From Rhyacophila brunnea (Eukaryota; Arthropoda; Insecta; Trichoptera; Rhyacophilidae), in NCBI GenBank assembly GCA_022495005.1, contig JAGYXB010001042.1, positions 620,001 through 684,000 of the forward strand: a stretch of DNA of 64,000 nt, in the 5' to 3' direction. The position numbers and the translations under genes are program-made. Position 1 is the first letter of the stretch. Each line of letters begins with the position of its first letter. Below the pieces are notes generated by a model. It was not told the DNA's origin. It did not search any database and worked only from the letters and a program-made list of their open reading frames with translations. Positions 11,871 to 24,334 of this stretch are shown in pieces.

Positions 11871-14800
11871 TTAATTCTTCTTCTTGCTTCCCTTTTCTTT
11901 GACGTCCTTCTGTTTCTTTTTGTCATCCTTTGCCTTGAAGCATCTCCTGCAGGCCATTATCACAAATACTAGCACCAAGAATGGAGGGACGGCAATCAGA
12001 GCGACCACATCCAGCAGAAGATCAGAGCATCTGGATATCCTGGGTGGAGAGAGGTGCGGTGCACCACCCGACCTGATGGTGTGTTCTATATAGAAGGCGA
12101 CCGTGTCACGTGGTGTCATTGGCCTGTCGTGGTATAGTCTACGAAGTTGTTTAGCGTTTTGTTCGTATCTGAAAGAAACCATAAGTTATATTTTAAAGAG
12201 TGTAATATATTTGCTCAATTTATATTTCAATGGATCATTCCGACAATAACATCTGCACCTCAGAGAAAGACTACTTTTCTCCAAAATCGGAAAACGCTGT
12301 TTAAGTTTTAATGTTATTACAATGACAGCTGTTTCTGGCTATAAACACATCCTTGGAATGCTTGATTATAACTTACTTTGGATTGGTCAGCATCTCATTG
12401 ATGGCCCACGTTAGCGATGTTTCTGTGAGGTTTGTGTATTCCACGATGACACCGTGTCCCCTATTTTCAATGGCCTTAGCGTTGTGGTTCTGGTCTCCGA
12501 AAATTGGAATGGTGAGTAGGGGAACTCCGTAATGCACCGTTTCCGTGCAGCTCAGAAGGCCACCATGTGAAATGAAGAACTTCACATTGGGGTGAGCTGG
12601 AACAGAGGTCATTTTTATAATATGTATTTTTTTTAAATCTTGTAAACAACATTTTAATACGTATCTTAGCTTAGGGGTCGTCCATATAATATGACATACG
12701 GGGTGGGAGGAGGTCAGATGTAATATGATTATTTGTGATGGGGGAGTTGTAGGTAATGTGATCATGAATCAACAAAATATCAACTCATTTTTGAGAACAT
12801 TATAGGAACTCAAATTGACATAATTTAGATAAATTGGTAGGTAGGCCGTGTGTTAGTAGAAATTACGACATCTTATATAGGCTGCACTGAGATAAAGGAT
12901 GCCAATTAATGTTGCAAGCCTTAAAAAAAGTCTTTTATAGAATAAACTGTTTTTTTATTTATAAACAATCACATAAAATAGCAAATTATAATTTAATAAG
13001 TATAATTTTAGTTAATCAAGTAGGTACTTTGAAGCATTTATAGCAGACAAAAATATTTACCTAAGATAGAATCTTGAGGCATCCACTTTCTGATGACGAC
13101 ATTGTCTGGTTTTCCTGGTAATTCTTCTTCGAACTTCCACAGAATCGTCTGCTTCAACTTTGAGAAGGATTTCATTATATCCTTTTGGACTTCTTTGGAC
13201 ATCATTGAACTCTTAAGGTTGCTTCCCATGCTGAAGTAGATGACGCCATCCTTTGCATCGTCGAGAACCTTTTGCAAATCCTGCATAAGAATGAAATTGA
13301 TGATTATATTTACAATAGACAAAGATGTTGAAAAAACCTTTTTGAAGCCTAAATGTAATTGATCTATATTATTTTCGATGATATACTGCCCGGAATTCAC
13401 ATTTTCCCGCTATTTACGTGAATAGTCTGCAGTCCTGTTTCATTTTAGTACATTTAATTCCAGGTTTTAAATTTATATTTTCCGCAATTCACATATCGAT
13501 GGCCTAATGTTAATATCCCGTAAGTGACTTTTTACAAATTGTGCACGAAGCTAAAAAACTAAATTTTTATTATCCCGTATCTGACTGTTAATAGTTCACA
13601 CATGTTGTAACTACATAGCATGCCAATAACCCGTAACGTAAAAAGTGGTAAAGCAAAGCACATGACAGCTAATATCATGATAACATCCAATAAAATGTGA
13701 TATATATAAAGATAAACATCAAAATTTGTTATATTACTTACTGCTTTACCTTTTAAATAATTCGAAAGTGACATTTTGAAGCTGAATAATTCAACACACG
13801 TCATGCAATACGCTCGACAGCTTAGAGGCAAGATACGGACTATTACAGGTTTATTCCTGCAATATTCAGATACGGGAAATTACTAAAATGGCTAAAGTCG
13901 ATGGGCAGTATTTTTGTTGTTTTTAGTGCATCAAAAAGTAATTTTCGTCATATCGTTGATATGAAATATTGCAAATTCTGTTTCCATTTCAGTTCCAATT
14001 CCAGACGCATGTGTGCATTTTATTTATAGTACACATGACAAAAATTACACAACGCATTTGTATAAGAGTGTTCTTTTGTGTTTTTTGATTAGAGTCTTTA
14101 ACACTTTGATCGCCATAGGGGTCACCGGTAACCGGCATTGGATTCCTTTAAGGGGGCCATGGGGGTCACCGGTGACCGGCAAAGAAGACCTACTTTAAAG
14201 TTGTTCTACAGCGCCGGCGGACACGCGCGCAGTGAATTTTTCGATACAATATAAATATAAATAGATTATAAAAATGTAAGTTATAAAAATTATGTAAATA
14301 ATAAAAAAAATTGAATTACAAAAATGATTATAATGTATGTATACGTATATTTCCAGTTTATGTGTATCCAGGGATTATACTACCCAATTTGAAAACTTTT
14401 ATTCCGTATTTGTATATTCTTTCATAACCTATCAAATAATACCTTAGAAACAAATAATCATTTTTTAACTATTTTATGTAAAACTAGTTGGCGATCAATG
14501 TGTTAAAGGAACATTCCTGAAAAGGTGAAAGAATACGTTAACATAATATGCTCCAAACCAATTTAATAAAAAAACCCATTAACCTGTTACCCCTGCCCAT
14601 GGCCCCCACAAGGGGGGGCCTGACAGGGCTTTAACCTGGGGGCCCGGGCTTAGAGGGGGCCTGGCGTGGCAGGTCGACCAGTTATGTGAGAAAAACACAC
14701 CACAAAATAAATATTATTGATTATTAACATTTAAAAATATATGACTGCAAAGTAATTTGATGTGATAATATTACAATGATTGATATAATTTTATTAAATG

Positions 14801-17800
14801 ATAATTTGCGTGTAGAATTTTATTTTATATTTATTTTAAGCGTGTTTACTGACTTATAAAATGACTTTTTATCCAATATGGCGAAGGGTTGCATGTTACT
14901 TGGTTACCATAAAAGAAGGTCGCGATCAGTGGTTCGTAATAATATGCTGAGTGCTGACAACTCAATAAATGAACTGGATTTATTTAAAAATTGCTAAAAA
15001 TACACGGAATACCCTTATCCATGGGGTTCCGTGGAAACCACTTGGGTTAGCAATAGGTAGGGGAGCCCACCATAGCTCCTGGCCTGGGAGCCCGCTTCAA
15101 GATGTGGGAGCCATGGTTATGTATGATTTAATTGCATAATATATTATGATCTCAAGGCCCATTCTTTCAATGTTAAAATATTAATAAATAAATAAAAATT
15201 ATATTCATTCAAAATAACCTGCGGTAGTGGTTTTGGATCTGTAATATGATATCCTCCGACCTCCACAGCATTTGGCAGGAAAGGCCTGGCGACATTAAGG
15301 GATGGATGACTGTTAATCAAAACCACAGCCACTTTGGTTGGCAGTTTCTCGAATGGCATTTTCTTGGCTTCTGCGCTGAACACTTGCTCATACAATGCCT
15401 TCTGAGCTGGCAGGAAAAACCACCTGTAAATCAAGCAACAGGAAAAAGTATTGTTATTTTATTTCAATTCTCATTTAATAAGAATTATATTATAATTAAT
15501 TTATAAAGAAAATTCTGGCCGAATAGTGAGGAAACTTCAGTGAAACTAAAAAAATCGTTGTGTTTTCAGTCTGTTTTGCACAGCAAACATCTAATGAATA
15601 AAACAAAATATGGATCTTTTAATAGATGGATATATTTCCGTGAATAGTACACAACTAAATATTTTTTAGAATTTACATTTACTTCAGTTAAATGTCAAAA
15701 GTTTGCTTCGAAATATTGAAAACATAATATTGACAATTGTATGTTTTTTGTATATACTATATCGTAATAATAATCTATTTATAAACACAAACGATAGCCG
15801 GGCGGTTAAGGTGTCAGCCCATAATGATGTAGGTCCCGGATCTGGTTATAATAAATTACGTGTTGTTTTTTTCAGTGTGTATTTGGAATCAGAGTATGGA
15901 CCTAATAGGTTGAGCAAGTGGCTAACAAAATCTGATAATATAACCTCCACTCTTTGGAGGCCCATAAGATCATTATGATCTTCTTAGGATCGAACATGGC
16001 AATAAAATATATAAATGCAACATTTTGAAAACACCTGATAAACACACCTATTACAAAAACAATGAAACAAATATGGCAACATACAAGACTTTAACCTGCA
16101 TTGGATATCGGCTAAGGTGCTTTACCAAATTATCTAATAGTCATGCAATGACTAGCATTTGTGGTTTGAATCAAGGTATCAATAATAGATAATATACCTT
16201 GATTCAGTGCTTGAAATGGAAGATTTTACGAACCGGAAAAATATTAACATGGTTATTTAATTTTATACGTATTTTATGAAAATAAGTAAGTTAGAATTTT
16301 GTTATATGGCCTATGTAGCTCAGGCGGTCAAATAAATTATTCCACGAGACGGAGGAGAGTTTTGGCGATTTTGTGAACCGGAACGGCGCTCCATTTCGAG
16401 CCCTGCCTTGATTACTAGCCAGTGTCAGGATTTTTTCCAAATTTTCGTCTTAATGTACTTGATAAATAAACTATTTTTTTTACTCAATGGATAATTCACA
16501 AGAGAACACTGGCACAACCAAATCACGGACGCTTGGACAGTTTTATTAGTTTTTGCTAGATGTGATCACGAAGAGACGGTTCACGTGTTTGTAACATGCC
16601 ACATTAGAGTGCATCACTCAGTACCATTGTGGCAAAGCTTAATATTATCCAACGTTGTCAACAGCCTTCCTATACCTTGTAGCATTGCTAGGCAAACGAT
16701 TTGCCGACATAGCAAGAGGCGCAGAACCTGGCACTCAGCTACTTGCCGATGCTGTGAGGCTGTAGTATGGCAGGTTGATGTTAGTAAGCGGATGTGATAG
16801 GCATATTTACAAACATAATCACTTACCATCCCATAAACTCTTGGAAAAGTGCCATTCCAGTATTGAGTGTCCGCTCCAATAAGTTCATGTTGTTTGACAG
16901 CGGCAGGAAGACATTTGGGACCGTAGCTGGGGAAATTGGATTGCCGGTAAATGTAGCCAGCCAGCTCATCATAGAAACCGAAGATATCAGGACCACTGGG
17001 CAGTCAAACCTCACTCCAAAGCTGGAAGAGATAAGCAAATTGATATTTTATATGTGTACCTCAGAGCCGGTGTGTCATGTCCGATTTAGTCGGAAATTAG
17101 TTTAGTACAGATTTTGTAACTAGATTACCATATATTTCAGAGCCAATTATTCTCCTCTCAATTCTACTCATAACACATGCCTGCGCATCTATTCTATACA
17201 CAAGGCTGCTATCGGCGACTATCGAGAGTAGTTTATCATATTTGTGTTTAGAGGTATTATAATTGTTACAATAAATTAGTTGTAATTATTACAATAAGTG
17301 CTATGTTTTAACAGCACCTGTCTTGCCTGTGTTAACTTTTAGAGCGAGATAGACAGTTTTGACAGTTTAGACGGCTAACTTATTGTAACAATGTACCCTC
17401 GATAGCCGCAGACAGCGGCCTTGTGTATAGAATAGATGTGCTGAAATGCCTAAAACTCATTCTTTGGTTAAAACCTAAACTCTATAGTTAATGTATACAT
17501 TGGTAGTTCAACGACTCATTAAGGACGGGTTATTTTAATTATTATAATATTAATGCCTATAATCACAGCAGTAGAATTCTTACCCAATCAATGCCTCATT
17601 TAAGAAGTGCTCCACAACAACCAAATCGAAGGTCTCCTGTTTGCTCTTGTAGAGCTTCTCAATTTGAGGGTCCTCCATCAACATTCTGACGGTCAGCTCC
17701 ATCCACGTGCCCACCGTTCTCATGGTTTCCATTTTGGAATGATTGGTCATGAAGAAACCCACCATTGAGTCATCTGGAAGAACACAGAAAATCATCAGAG

Positions 17801-20800
17801 AATGCTTTCAAACTGTTATTACGCTGTTTTATAAATAAATCTATTAGCTCCATCTAATCTGTCGTCAGTAAATTGCTAAAATCAAGAAACTGAAGATGGA
17901 CGAGCTATTGGTAATGATAGTGATACCAGATGGAAATCTCCCACAGGAGACTACCTCAAAGGGCGGACCGAACCATCATATTTCCCAAAATACCACAGCC
18001 TACGTCCACTCTTCGCGGTGATCGCAACCCTCGGCCGAGCGGAACCCGTCTCCTTGAAATTCAAATTCGTCAAACTCCCGCCAAAACAGACGCGGTCTAT
18101 CAAAAACGGCCGCTCGCGCCGCCACTAGTCAATCCGTCGGTAAAACAGAGAGGTTCCCGACCGACGGATGAACATGACGCCGCCTGTCAGTTGAACGCGC
18201 GCAAAAAGCTCTCTCTTACCTCAACCGCCGAACCAACAGCATCGACCGCAAAATCTCTTCTCGCCTTCGCTCGCCTCGGACGCGAAGCCAAGCCAGCATT
18301 CCGGACAGCCCGCCAAAAAGACCACATCTGACATCGGCAGATCGCCACGCCGCAAGCACTGACTCGCCTCGGATGCCAAGCAATCAATCAGCAGCCCAGC
18401 CGCGACACCACGTTGCAGCCCGCCAATTACCAACCGACCGCCAATTACCAACCGACCGCCAACGACGACAATAACCTGTATCGTATCTGTAACGACTACC
18501 CTGCAATACGATGAAATAAACCAGCCTTGACCAAATACCCCGTGCGTTTCTGTCCCCCACCCCCGCTTTGACCTTGACGTTATCACGGCCTGCCATCTCC
18601 GCTTCAGAGCGCGCAGAAGGCCGGTGATAATAGGTAGGTAGACTTTTGCTTATAGGGATGCTATTAAAGAAAACATATTATGTACTTACTAAGTGTCATA
18701 TTATCCACTTAAGGTTTTGTAACTATTAATTAAAATAATCTAAGTACTAGGGATTTATATGTATTACCAACCAAATGAACAATATCCTATTGTAGCAGAT
18801 GAAACCAGTCTTGATTATTATTAAGCAATATGGAGAGGGTACTACTACACGAATCGAAGCCTTGTACCATCTCAGTTGTAGTGATTCTAATTTTACACAA
18901 AACTCCTTTATCCGGTGGTCTTGTTTAAATTATGATAGTTATTTCTCCACCGTTGATCCATTCAATAATTCAACAGCTTCATTTAAACACACTATGTATT
19001 TCCAAAATGTATAATCGATACTAAGTAAATTAATAATTGTCGTAAATATTCAAAATATTATTAACCTTTTCTATGCCTCACGATATGACTATGGCAGTAT
19101 ATGACAAGCAGCAGATTTTTAACGACACACGTTGAATGTAAAGCGAAACTCTTACTAAAATCACTGTAATACCGATAATTTGTGCCTTAGTATTTTATAA
19201 TTATTCAAACAGATGTCACTGTGTGTTTATTTTTTTAGATTATGCAAATCAATCGACAGTGGCTAGTAATTTGAGTTTAAAATCGGACGAAATAACTTTT
19301 GAAAATCACTTCAGAGAGTATTATAAGAGCCATTAGTTAAAATTTGTCGCAATTAAGTACGGCGCCTTTAGCATTGTGGTCAATGTGCACGGGCGCGAAA
19401 CCCAAGAGATGCAGGTTCGATTCCAGCGGGATGGGGTGACTTACTTTTTTCAAAAAGATTTTTTCTATTGGCTATAATACATTTTCTCAGAAGTGTTTTC
19501 AAAATTATGTATGTAAAGATATAAATCGAGACGTTAAAATTTTATATTGCGTGAAGAAAACAGGCACTAAATCATATAAATCATTAAATTGAGATTATCT
19601 GGAATCATTATTTTATTCAAAAAGCCAACGGTGACCCTGGCAAAGCTCACACTTTGATACCACTAAATTAATTAATATAAAAGTGAACTCTTTGATCATA
19701 CTTTTTAAATCCATCAGCTTAGACACAGCGATCTCTCGGTATGCGGGCTTGTCATTTTTGAAGGAACTAATCAGAGTTACCTGAAACAACATCACAAGCA
19801 ATGACATTAAGCAATTTACACACAGGATAATCAATGCAACATCAATTCAAAATTCCAATAAAATCTTCCATATTCAATTTTTGATACCAGCTGTCTTTTG
19901 TCACATACCTACCTAAAACATGATTCTAAGTATAGTCTCGACTATGATACAGTTATAAATCAAAATCAGGCGCAAAGTTGCAACTGTCTGTTGGGACAGT
20001 AACGTTATACGGTTAGCCGAAAGTAATGAAAAAGCTACATGCAAATGCTGACGCTACATTTTGGTATCATACCTCCTGTACTCCATACTGTATTGAGTGA
20101 AATTTTTTGCTTGAGACATCTGCTGTTTTTTTCAAACTAAAATGTCACAGTCGAGCTGTGTGTGTACATTAGGTTACATGTGTATTGTGACTACCAACAA
20201 AATCACATCTACGTGTTGCAGTCCAGAGTATAGACCTAATAGGTTGAGCAAGTGGCCAATCATCTTTCGGAAAATAAAAATCTGTTAATGCAACCTACAC
20301 TCTGTGGAGGCCCATATGATCCTTTGAGGATTGAACGTGGTGATGAAACTATAAGTGTAAGTGCAAAGGCCACAGAAGACGTGGTGATGATGCGGGCGTC
20401 AATTTTGCGAGTGGTACAACCACATAACTAAAATACAATTTAATCTAATACTGCAAAGCATGCACACTAGGAGTGCCTCGGCGATATGGTGTTTTTATTT
20501 TATACCCACTACGGGGTTCTTTAGAATGGCAAGCGCTTCTCACACTATTCAGCTATCATTTTTGTTATTGGTATTATTGATCTGAAATTTTCACCAATCG
20601 ATGATTCGTTGGTTTCGGGAAAGTATAAAAAAATATACAGTTGATCTACATTCCCAGTATAATAATTATTAATGAACTATTTTGTATGCAATGATTCGTG
20701 ACATGTAAACCCTCCGTAAATTCCACTCCCTCTCCACGCCGCCTTCCATGGTCTCTTTAACTTAGACTTTATTATCTCTGGTTGTAATAATTATATTTAT

Positions 20801-20983
20801 AATGTAGATATTATTAGCTCTTACCTCATGGTTCCTATCATGTAATATATCAGCCACTCCTTTCCCCAGATTGTAGTGACTCCTCGATGGTGGTGGGACG
20901 ATAACCAGGATCTTGTAGCTGGCCACTTGGCTGATCAGCAATAAGCCAGATGCAAGTATTGAGAAAAACTGCAACGACAGCAT
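11871..20983 (-). CDS. UGT-2: complete UDP-glycosyltransferase, 8 exons, 521 aa
   Basis: Complete GT1-family gene, probably an ER detoxification or pigment/hormone-conjugating enzyme; the substrate cannot be read from sequence. Exons (minus): 20983-20825, 19780-19702, 17773-17584, 17021-16827, 15423-15219, 13280-13061, 12596-12377, 12168-11871. All junctions are AG/GT, and the total of 1566 bases gives 521 residues plus TAA. Signal peptide is about residues 1-22; His36 in RSHYNL is the expected catalytic base. FDLVVVEHF (128-136) places Glu134 where vertebrate UGTs have the catalytic Asp. The donor-binding half has FSMGSNL, WMPQ (342-345) and the signature FISHGGLLSCTETVHYGVP (357 on) ending in FGDQ. 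One membrane segment (about 473-496) is followed by a lysine-rich tail ending KKKN, which fits a KKXX ER-retrieval signal. Length matches the usual ~520. Introns hold a GC-rich insert, a hAT-like element, LINE debris, SINE heads and a TTAA element, but no coding lesion is visible. Confidence 0.93.
13386..13908. mobile_element. Possible TA-flanked MITE in UGT-2 intron 5
   Basis: Ends CTGCCC / GGGCAG with TA outside, and internal repeats of ATCCCGTA with GTGAC or CTGAC. Terminal inverted repeat is only about 6 bp, so the call is weak. Confidence 0.3.
14102..14502. mobile_element. TTAA-flanked (piggyBac-like) MITE in UGT-2 intron 5
   Basis: 401 bp with inverted ends CAC(T/A)TTGATCGCCA and TTAA immediately outside on both sides. 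Near the left end the block GGGGTCACCGGT(A/G)ACCGGC occurs twice (about 14118 and 14162). TTAA targets are typical of piggyBac elements; the termini lack the usual CCC start, so the superfamily is inferred. Confidence 0.65.
14598..15115 (+). mobile_element. hAT-like element, family D, copy 3
   Basis: 518 bp from CATGGCCCCCACAAGG to GGAGCCATG, matching the 7569 copy at both ends. No convincing duplication at the flanks, so one border may be altered. Lies in UGT-2 intron 5, about 100 bases from exon 5. Confidence 0.65.
15793..15998 (+). repeat. SINE family 1 copy
   Basis: A tRNA-like head (AGCCGGGCGGTTAAGGTG, then GGATCTGGTT) is followed by GTATGGACCTAATAGGTTGA and the GGAGGCCCATA tail shared with 39746-39990. 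In UGT-2 intron 4. Confidence 0.65.
16205..16405. mobile_element. hAT-like MITE, family A (TSD ccttgatt)
   Basis: 201 bp from CAGTGCTTGAAATGGA to the inverse of CAGGGCTCGAAATGGA, with a perfect CCTTGATT duplication. In UGT-2 intron 4. Confidence 0.88.
16537..16797 (+). pseudogene. Possible LINE fragment (zinc-knuckle/RNase H side)
   Basis: The plus-strand frame reads RCDHEETVHVFVTCHIRVHH, resembling the C..C..E.VEH...C stretch after the RNase H domain of some LINEs. Short, broken and only suggestive. About 30 bases from UGT-2 exon 4, antisense to it. Confidence 0.3.
17930..18620. other. GC-rich insert in UGT-2 intron 2
   Basis: About 690 bp of clearly higher GC and CpG than the AT-rich surroundings, with a perfect 18-bp tandem repeat (18423-18440 and 18441-18458, unit CCAATTACCAACCGACCG). 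A 133-codon frame (17930-18331) shows no family I know. GATGAAATAAACC near 18513 could be a poly(A) signal, so an LTR or SINE-like insert is possible. Borders unclear. Confidence 0.45.
18625..19350. other. UGT-2 intron 2, nothing recognised
   Basis: AT-rich noncoding sequence without a repeat I can match. Confidence 0.35.
19357..19445 (+). repeat. tRNA-like SINE head
   Basis: TAGCATTGTGGTCAATGTGC (A-box-like) and GCAGGTTCGATTCCAGC (B-box-like) are spaced as in a tRNA, but the ends cannot pair as an acceptor stem. Best read as the head of a third SINE type, in UGT-2 intron 2. Confidence 0.45.
20220..20345 (+). repeat. SINE family 1, body and tail
   Basis: GAGTATAGACCTAATAGGTT, GAGCAAGTGGCC and GTGGAGGCCCATATGATCC match the 39746 copy; head missing. 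In UGT-2 intron 1. Confidence 0.6.
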
Positions 20984-21511
20984 TTTAAAAATATGTTTGG
21001 CCTATCTGAAAATAAAGGGTACGAAATCGTTACAATATAAGCATGGATGGAAAGACATTTTTTGTTTTTAAATTGAGTCGGTCAACAAACAAACAAACAA
21101 ATGTTTATTGGCGGTATTACGACGAGATTGCTCACAAAACCAAACTGGCATGTAGTGCATTTAGGCAACTGAATAGTATTTTCAAAAGTGGCCCCCCATT
21201 GTCCCCCCCACCCCCCCCGAAGTGTTTAACCAATATGTTCTAAATGTGCTCATAACGACTACCTATATAAATAATATAGAATATTGTCTTCTAATCCGTA
21301 CCTTCTTTGGCGCGCAAACAGATGGTGACATGAAGAGGCCATTTGATAAATTGATAAGAATAATTAATATAAAACTCTCAAATGATATCTATACAATATA
21401 GTCATTTAAAAACTGAAACTTATTCTGATAGTATTGTTAACTCTATTCTAAAGATCTTCGGAGTTCGAGTAGATATTTTCCCCCATGGAGTGGTTTGTTA
21501 GTTTTCAATGT

Positions 21512-22095
21512 ACTTGAACCGACCAGCTCGGAAAGTTTTTATCGGCCGAGTGTTGAGTGTTGAGACCATTGATATACTACTAGATGAGGAGTTCCCATAC
21601 AAGTGTCATTTTAAAAATGTACCACAAAAGAAGATATTACGAATATCGTCTTATAATATTTCCTTGTATGTATAATGCGTTAAGACCGTTAACATGGATT
21701 CCCGAATTTCACCCGTATTGCCCTGGCTGTAAAACTAAATTTGCGTTCTTGGAATAGTGACCCTAAGGGTGTCTGCAACCCAAAGCTTGCAAGCTACCAA
21801 AATTCATTTCTGAGCGGACAGAGCAAGTCGTCATGCGCTGACTATTAGTTAGAGTAAGATGCAAGCTAGATCGGGCTTACTCATAATTATTGCCAGGTCG
21901 TTTTCGAGACAAATATTAAGTGAGCTTATATCGAGTTAAGTCCGCTGATATTAAAACAGTAAGTTTTAATACTGGCCGAGTCGCTCAAAATCGGGCGTCA
22001 TTTTAAGAAGCATATGATTCATCCAGTAGTATATCAATGACTTGAACCGACCAGCTCGGAAAGTTTTTTATCGGACGAGTGTTGAGTGTTGAGAC
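21512..22095. repeat. Inverted-repeat element between two direct repeats
   Basis: The block from ACTTGAACCGACCAGCTCGG to GTTGAGAC occurs at 21512-21566 and again at 22040-22095. Between them 21567-22039 has inverted ends CATTGATATACTACT(A/G)GATGA (20 of 21 match). The left direct repeat is itself preceded by TCAATG, the end of such an element, so this may be a partial tandem dimer. Type unknown. Confidence 0.6.
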
Positions 22096-22192
22096 ACATA
22101 ATGCGGAGGTTGGATTTCGTGACCCAGGATGCGCGATCGATCTGTATTACTGGTTACAGGAGAATTACCGAGGATAGCAGGCCTGGGGACGA

Positions 22193-22714
22193 CAGTGGCG
22201 AAAGGTGGAGGTAGGCTGTTAAGATCCTACACAAATATTCGTTTTCATTGAACGAAGACTACAATTTACATAGGTATCGTGTTGGCTAGTTTTTAAAATT
22301 CAATTAAACTCTGCGAAAACCAAGCTATATAAAAATAGTCAAAAAATACTCGTCTAACTATAAAATATCTAAAATTATGCAATTATTATATCATACATAA
22401 CTTTGAATATTTTATAGACAGAATAATATTTTTTAATTATTATAGTTTGGTTAGGCAAGGTTTAATAAATTTGAAAAAATGAACCAACAATATGTGTAAT
22501 AATATGTGAATGAAAAGTGTGCACAATTTTATCGTATCGCCAAAAATATACCAAAACTATGATGGCAGGGTTTAATTGATTTTTAAAAACTAACCAACAC
22601 TATCTGTAAATAATTGTAGTCATAGTTCGTAGTCACAAATACGTATGACTAACAAATTTTAATGTGTACTATTTATGGCGGATCTTAACAGCCTACCTCC
22701 ATGCTTCGCTACTG
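22193..22714. mobile_element. hAT-like element, family B (TSD ggggacga)
   Basis: 522 bp from CAGTGGCGAAAGGTGGAGGT to the inverse of CAGTAGCGAAGCATGGAGGT, with a perfect GGGGACGA duplication. Internally it matches the 42677 and 61397 copies. Confidence 0.88.
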
Positions 22715-22722
22715 GGGGACGA

Positions 22723-23019
22723 TGACTTGAAGAGGCACCCCGGGCTTTTGACTGTGTCACTAGTGGTGATGATTATTATAATATAATATGTACATCCTTT
22801 TTTTTGAGGCTCTCAAATCTTTGCGCACATGGGTAGCAACACGATATAACTAGGTAAATCAATTCAATTATAGAGATAAAGCAAATGTGTATGCTTCGTA
22901 ATATTTTTATTATATAAAAATGTCTATGAACGTTTCAATAAATTATCTATATTGTACACTTATCAAATTGATTTTTTAAATTTGAAATTATGTAAATATA
23001 ACACTTCAGTGTACCTATT
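22723..23019. other. Noncoding spacer
   Basis: About 300 bp of AT-rich sequence with nothing recognised. Confidence 0.35.
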
Positions 23020-23608
23020 CAGGGGCGTATACAAGGGGGGGCTCGGTTCCGGACCCTCATAAATAAAAAAAAAACACATTATTTAGGTACTTAAATGGTT
23101 TCTTCATCTTATTTTTCGTCACGATCTCATGACTAATGATCGTGACCTGGAAGATTTCGCTGTCGATCAGCCTTTTCAAAGGGTTGGCCACACTCCTTTC
23201 GGCATTATACGGCAAACAAGCCTGAAGGCCACTCATAAATTGGTGAAACTATATAGAGTATTAATATTCCATTGCGGCCTGTTTAAACGACGGAGTGGAC
23301 GACACAAACGGACACTAATGATCCAAATATTTATTATGACAGCTCGCAATAACTCGTAGGTGAAGATACTTAATTATACCGGCAGGCTATATGTGTATCG
23401 CTAGTCTCAAAGTGCGGAGTGTCTGGGTATGGGAGATGTACCTGGGAAAATGCGGTATTCCGCGATTAAAACGACAAGAAGCTATGAGTAGTAGAAGGGG
23501 TAAATGTGGAACCTAACTCCTTCCCGCAACCTTAAAAATCAATAAAAAAATATTATGGATAGTTTTTTTAATGGACCCCCTCAAACCCTTCTTCTATATG
23601 CGCACCTG
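23020..23608. mobile_element. Possible hAT-like element with CAGG ends
   Basis: Starts CAGGGGCGTATACAAG and ends as the inverse of CAGGTGCGCATATAGAAG; flanks TACCTATT and TATGTATT agree at 6 of 8. A 76-codon frame inside shows no known family. Confidence 0.5.
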
Positions 23609-24334
23609 TATGTATTTATATTAAAATGCTTATCTCACCAAGATAATGATAAAAGTAAGTTAAACAAGTATTGTGGTATGTATGAGTATTTGATAATAAT
23701 TATTATGACATTATGATTATATTATGATTTTATAAATTAATTGTCATGTCAATCATCATGATTCATCACTTTTACGTTTTGTCAAGTTGTTATTATTATT
23801 TAAAAAAAAAATGGAATGTTGGACTTGCAATTTACCAACATTCAAGAGCAAACTTATCTTAAATATATTTTAATGACAAAGAATGACAAAAAAACAAGTT
23901 ATTGGAAGGTACATATTTATTTGTATATTAATATGCTAATTATTAAATGCCTAATGGAAGGTGACCTAAGCCCCTCTTCTTAGTAACAGTGGTGTAGTGC
24001 TAAATGAAAAAGTGCTGGAATGATGTTTATTATTTATACATGTAATTAGATTTGTATTATGTACTTGAAATATTTTTATTCAAAATATTTCTGTTTTACA
24101 CTCTCACTGCGGTGTCAGGGCATTGCCCGCTTTTGGTTTATACTGTGTTTTGATTAAACAATTAACGATAATGACTACAGGCGCATTTTGACTTTTCTGA
24201 TAGAAATTGGACCAATAGTTTGGATAATATTATCATGCTGTCAATTTTCAATTTTAAAGTTAAAAAAGGATAGGTGCCTATATTGTTTTCCTCCACTCTG
24301 TGGACATGGTCAAAAAACCCCTAAGGTGAGCCAT

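Noticed and set aside
12668..12770. MITE with GGGGTCGTCCATATAATATG end in UGT-2 intron 6
   Set aside because: Resembles a common MITE terminus, but I could not find a matching second end or duplication.
18187..18596. Overlapping frames of 66-121 codons in the GC-rich insert
   Set aside because: High GC lowers stop frequency in all frames; no motif, and three frames overlap in the same place.
19357..19445. tRNA gene
   Set aside because: A and B box-like sequences are present, but the ends do not pair as an acceptor stem and no proper anticodon arm is visible; treated as a SINE head.
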